Below, one piece after another: positions 21,809 to 22,791 of a stretch of 22,791 nt of DNA. Position 1 is the first letter of the stretch, and the number at the start of each line of letters is the position of its first letter. Both the position numbers and the translations under genes were made by a program. The DNA is from an uncultured Sphingomonadaceae bacterium. Lineage in GTDB: Bacteria > Pseudomonadota > Alphaproteobacteria > Sphingomonadales > Sphingomonadaceae. Under the pieces are notes generated by a model that was given only the letters and a program-made list of their open reading frames with translations, did not search any database and was not told the origin of the DNA. Location of the stretch: the NCBI GenBank assembly GCA_937996655.1, contig CALKUK010000006.1:1-22791 (forward strand), written 5' to 3'.

Positions 21809-22791
21809 ATGGCTACCGCCCCGAAGAAGACCGCAGCAAAGCCGGCTGCTGCAAAGCCCGCAGCTGCTGCAAAGGCCCCGGCAAAGAAGGCCGCTGCCCC
21901 TAAAGCTGCCGCTCCTGCCAAAAAGGCAACCGGCGCCACCGCGCTGAACATTGCGGGTGCCACAGGCCGCATCAGCCAGGTCATCGGCGCCGTCGTCGAC
22001 GTGACGTTCGAAGGCCAGCTGCCGAACATCCTTTCCGCGCTTGAAACGAGCAACAACGGCCAGCGCCTTGTTCTCGAAGTCGCCCAGCACCTCGGTGAAA
22101 ACACGGTCCGCACGATCGCCATGGACGCGACCGAAGGTCTGACCCGCGGTCAGGCCGTTCGTGACACGGGCGCACAGATCTCCGTTCCCGTCGGCCCGGC
22201 AACGCTCGGCCGCATTCTGAACGTCGTCGGTGAGCCGATTGACGAGCGTGGCCCGGTTGCGACCGAGATGCGCGCGCCGATCCACGCCAAGGCACCGGAA
22301 TTTGTTGACCAGTCGACTGAGACCGAAATTCTCGTCACGGGCATCAAGGTCATCGATCTTCTCGCGCCTTACGCAAAGGGCGGCAAGATCGGCCTGTTCG
22401 GCGGCGCCGGCGTTGGTAAGACGGTTCTTATTCAGGAACTCATCAACAACATCGCCAAGGGCCATGGCGGCACGTCGGTGTTCGCAGGCGTCGGTGAGCG
22501 TACGCGCGAAGGCAACGACCTTTATCACGAATTCCTCGACGCAGGCGTTATCGCCAAGGATGCCGACGGCAACCCGACACCGGAAGGTTCCAAGGTTGCG
22601 CTCGTATTCGGCCAGATGAACGAACCGCCGGGAGCGCGCGCACGCGTCGCTCTGTCGGGTCTGACCATCGCAGAATATTTCCGCGATCAGGAAGGCCAGG
22701 ACGTTCTGTTCTTCGTCGACAACATCTTCCGCTTCACGCAGGCAGGTTCGGAAGTGTCGGCACTTCTCGGCCGTATTCCTTCGGCCGTGGG
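21809..22791 (+). CDS. atpD: F1 ATP synthase beta subunit with a basic Ala/Lys/Pro-rich N-terminal tail (cut by window edge)
   Basis: The beta subunit holds the catalytic sites of ATP synthase. About 327 codons are present before the right edge. Residues 1-40 are an extension built almost only of Ala, Lys and Pro, with ten lysines and no acidic residue before position 64. The normal beta sequence starts near 52 (TGRISQVIGAVVDV). The Walker A motif is GGAGVGKT (198-205), then GERTREGNDLYHE (229-241), FGQMNEPPGARARV (267-280) and LFFVDNIFRFTQAGSEVSAL. The ATG at 21809 is preceded by AAGGAAGA. The extension is in frame, keeps the GC-rich codon style of its surroundings and has no second ribosome site after it, so it appears to be real. 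atpC is expected next. Confidence 0.97.
   Translation, partial: MATAPKKTAAKPAAAKPAAAAKAPAKKAAAPKAAAPAKKATGATALNIAGATGRISQVIGAVVDVTFEGQLPNILSALETSNNGQRLVLEVAQHLGENTVRTIAMDATEGLTRGQAVRDTGAQISVPVGPATLGRILNVVGEPIDERGPVATEMRAPIHAKAPEFVDQSTETEILVTGIKVIDLLAPYAKGGKIGLFGGAGVGKTVLIQELINNIAKGHGGTSVFAGVGERTREGNDLYHEFLDAGVIAKDADGNPTPEGSKVALVFGQMNEPPGARARVALSGLTIAEYFRDQEGQDVLFFVDNIFRFTQAGSEVSALLGRIPSAV

Noticed and set aside
1..22791. CRISPR array, prophage, transposase, toxin-antitoxin or defence genes
   Set aside because: I found no regularly spaced repeats, no integrase or transposase motif and no recognisable toxin or defence domain. All sizeable genes have ordinary core functions.

Overview
The window is about 22.8 kb of gene-dense, GC-rich chromosome that looks like a sphingomonad (Alphaproteobacteria, Sphingomonadales). 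Three things point there. An exported protein ends in a PEPxxWA-CTERM signal, which is common in that order. The F1 ATP synthase genes run atpH-atpA-atpG-atpD with no Fo genes beside them. The tRNA-His keeps a canonical G-1:C73 pair, which the Rhizobiales/Rhodobacterales/Caulobacterales group usually lacks. Several gaps also hold inverted repeats that I recall as dispersed elements of sphingomonad genomes. Almost everything is core or housekeeping. I see no insertion sequence, prophage, CRISPR array or recognisable defence island.

Layout. 1-614 (-) is the 5' part of rpoB. Upstream of it, where rplL would be expected, lies a subtilisin-like lipoprotein with a probable C-terminal beta-barrel (852-3131, -). 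Divergent from that are a HAD pyrimidine 5'-nucleotidase, dapD (lysine synthesis) and a DauA-like D-amino-acid dehydrogenase (3284-6054, +). The last overlaps tail-to-tail with an agmatinase-family ureohydrolase, which sits in an operon with a TlpA-like thioredoxin lipoprotein (6051-7452, -). Divergent again is argH, then a very small LptM-like lipoprotein, then lysA (7469-10351, +).

10520-11167 (+) is a PEPxxWA-CTERM surface protein with an elaborate upstream region. It converges on a leucine-dehydrogenase-type gene that follows tRNA-His (11222-12427, -). 12513-16326 (+) holds a small lipoprotein, a quinone oxidoreductase, a Bcr/CflA drug transporter, an EVE-domain protein and a crotonase. 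16435-18451 (-) is a compact four-gene operon: dienelactone-hydrolase-like protein, YCII protein, Ogt-type DNA repair methyltransferase and rubrerythrin-like ferritin-fold protein. 18724 to the right edge (+) is the F1 operon atpH-atpA-atpG-atpD, cut at the end.

Functional links. dapD and lysA are two lysine-pathway genes within 6 kb. argH, the DauA-like enzyme and the ureohydrolase form a loose arginine-themed neighbourhood. The four-gene operon looks like a chemical-stress or repair unit. The points most worth a second look are the Ala/Lys/Pro-rich tail on AtpD, the dispersed palindrome between atpA and atpG, the NalP/SphB1-like lipid-anchored subtilase next to rpoB, the operator-like DNA upstream of the PEP-CTERM gene, and start-codon use at the tlpA/argH divergence. 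No wholly new biological system stands out.
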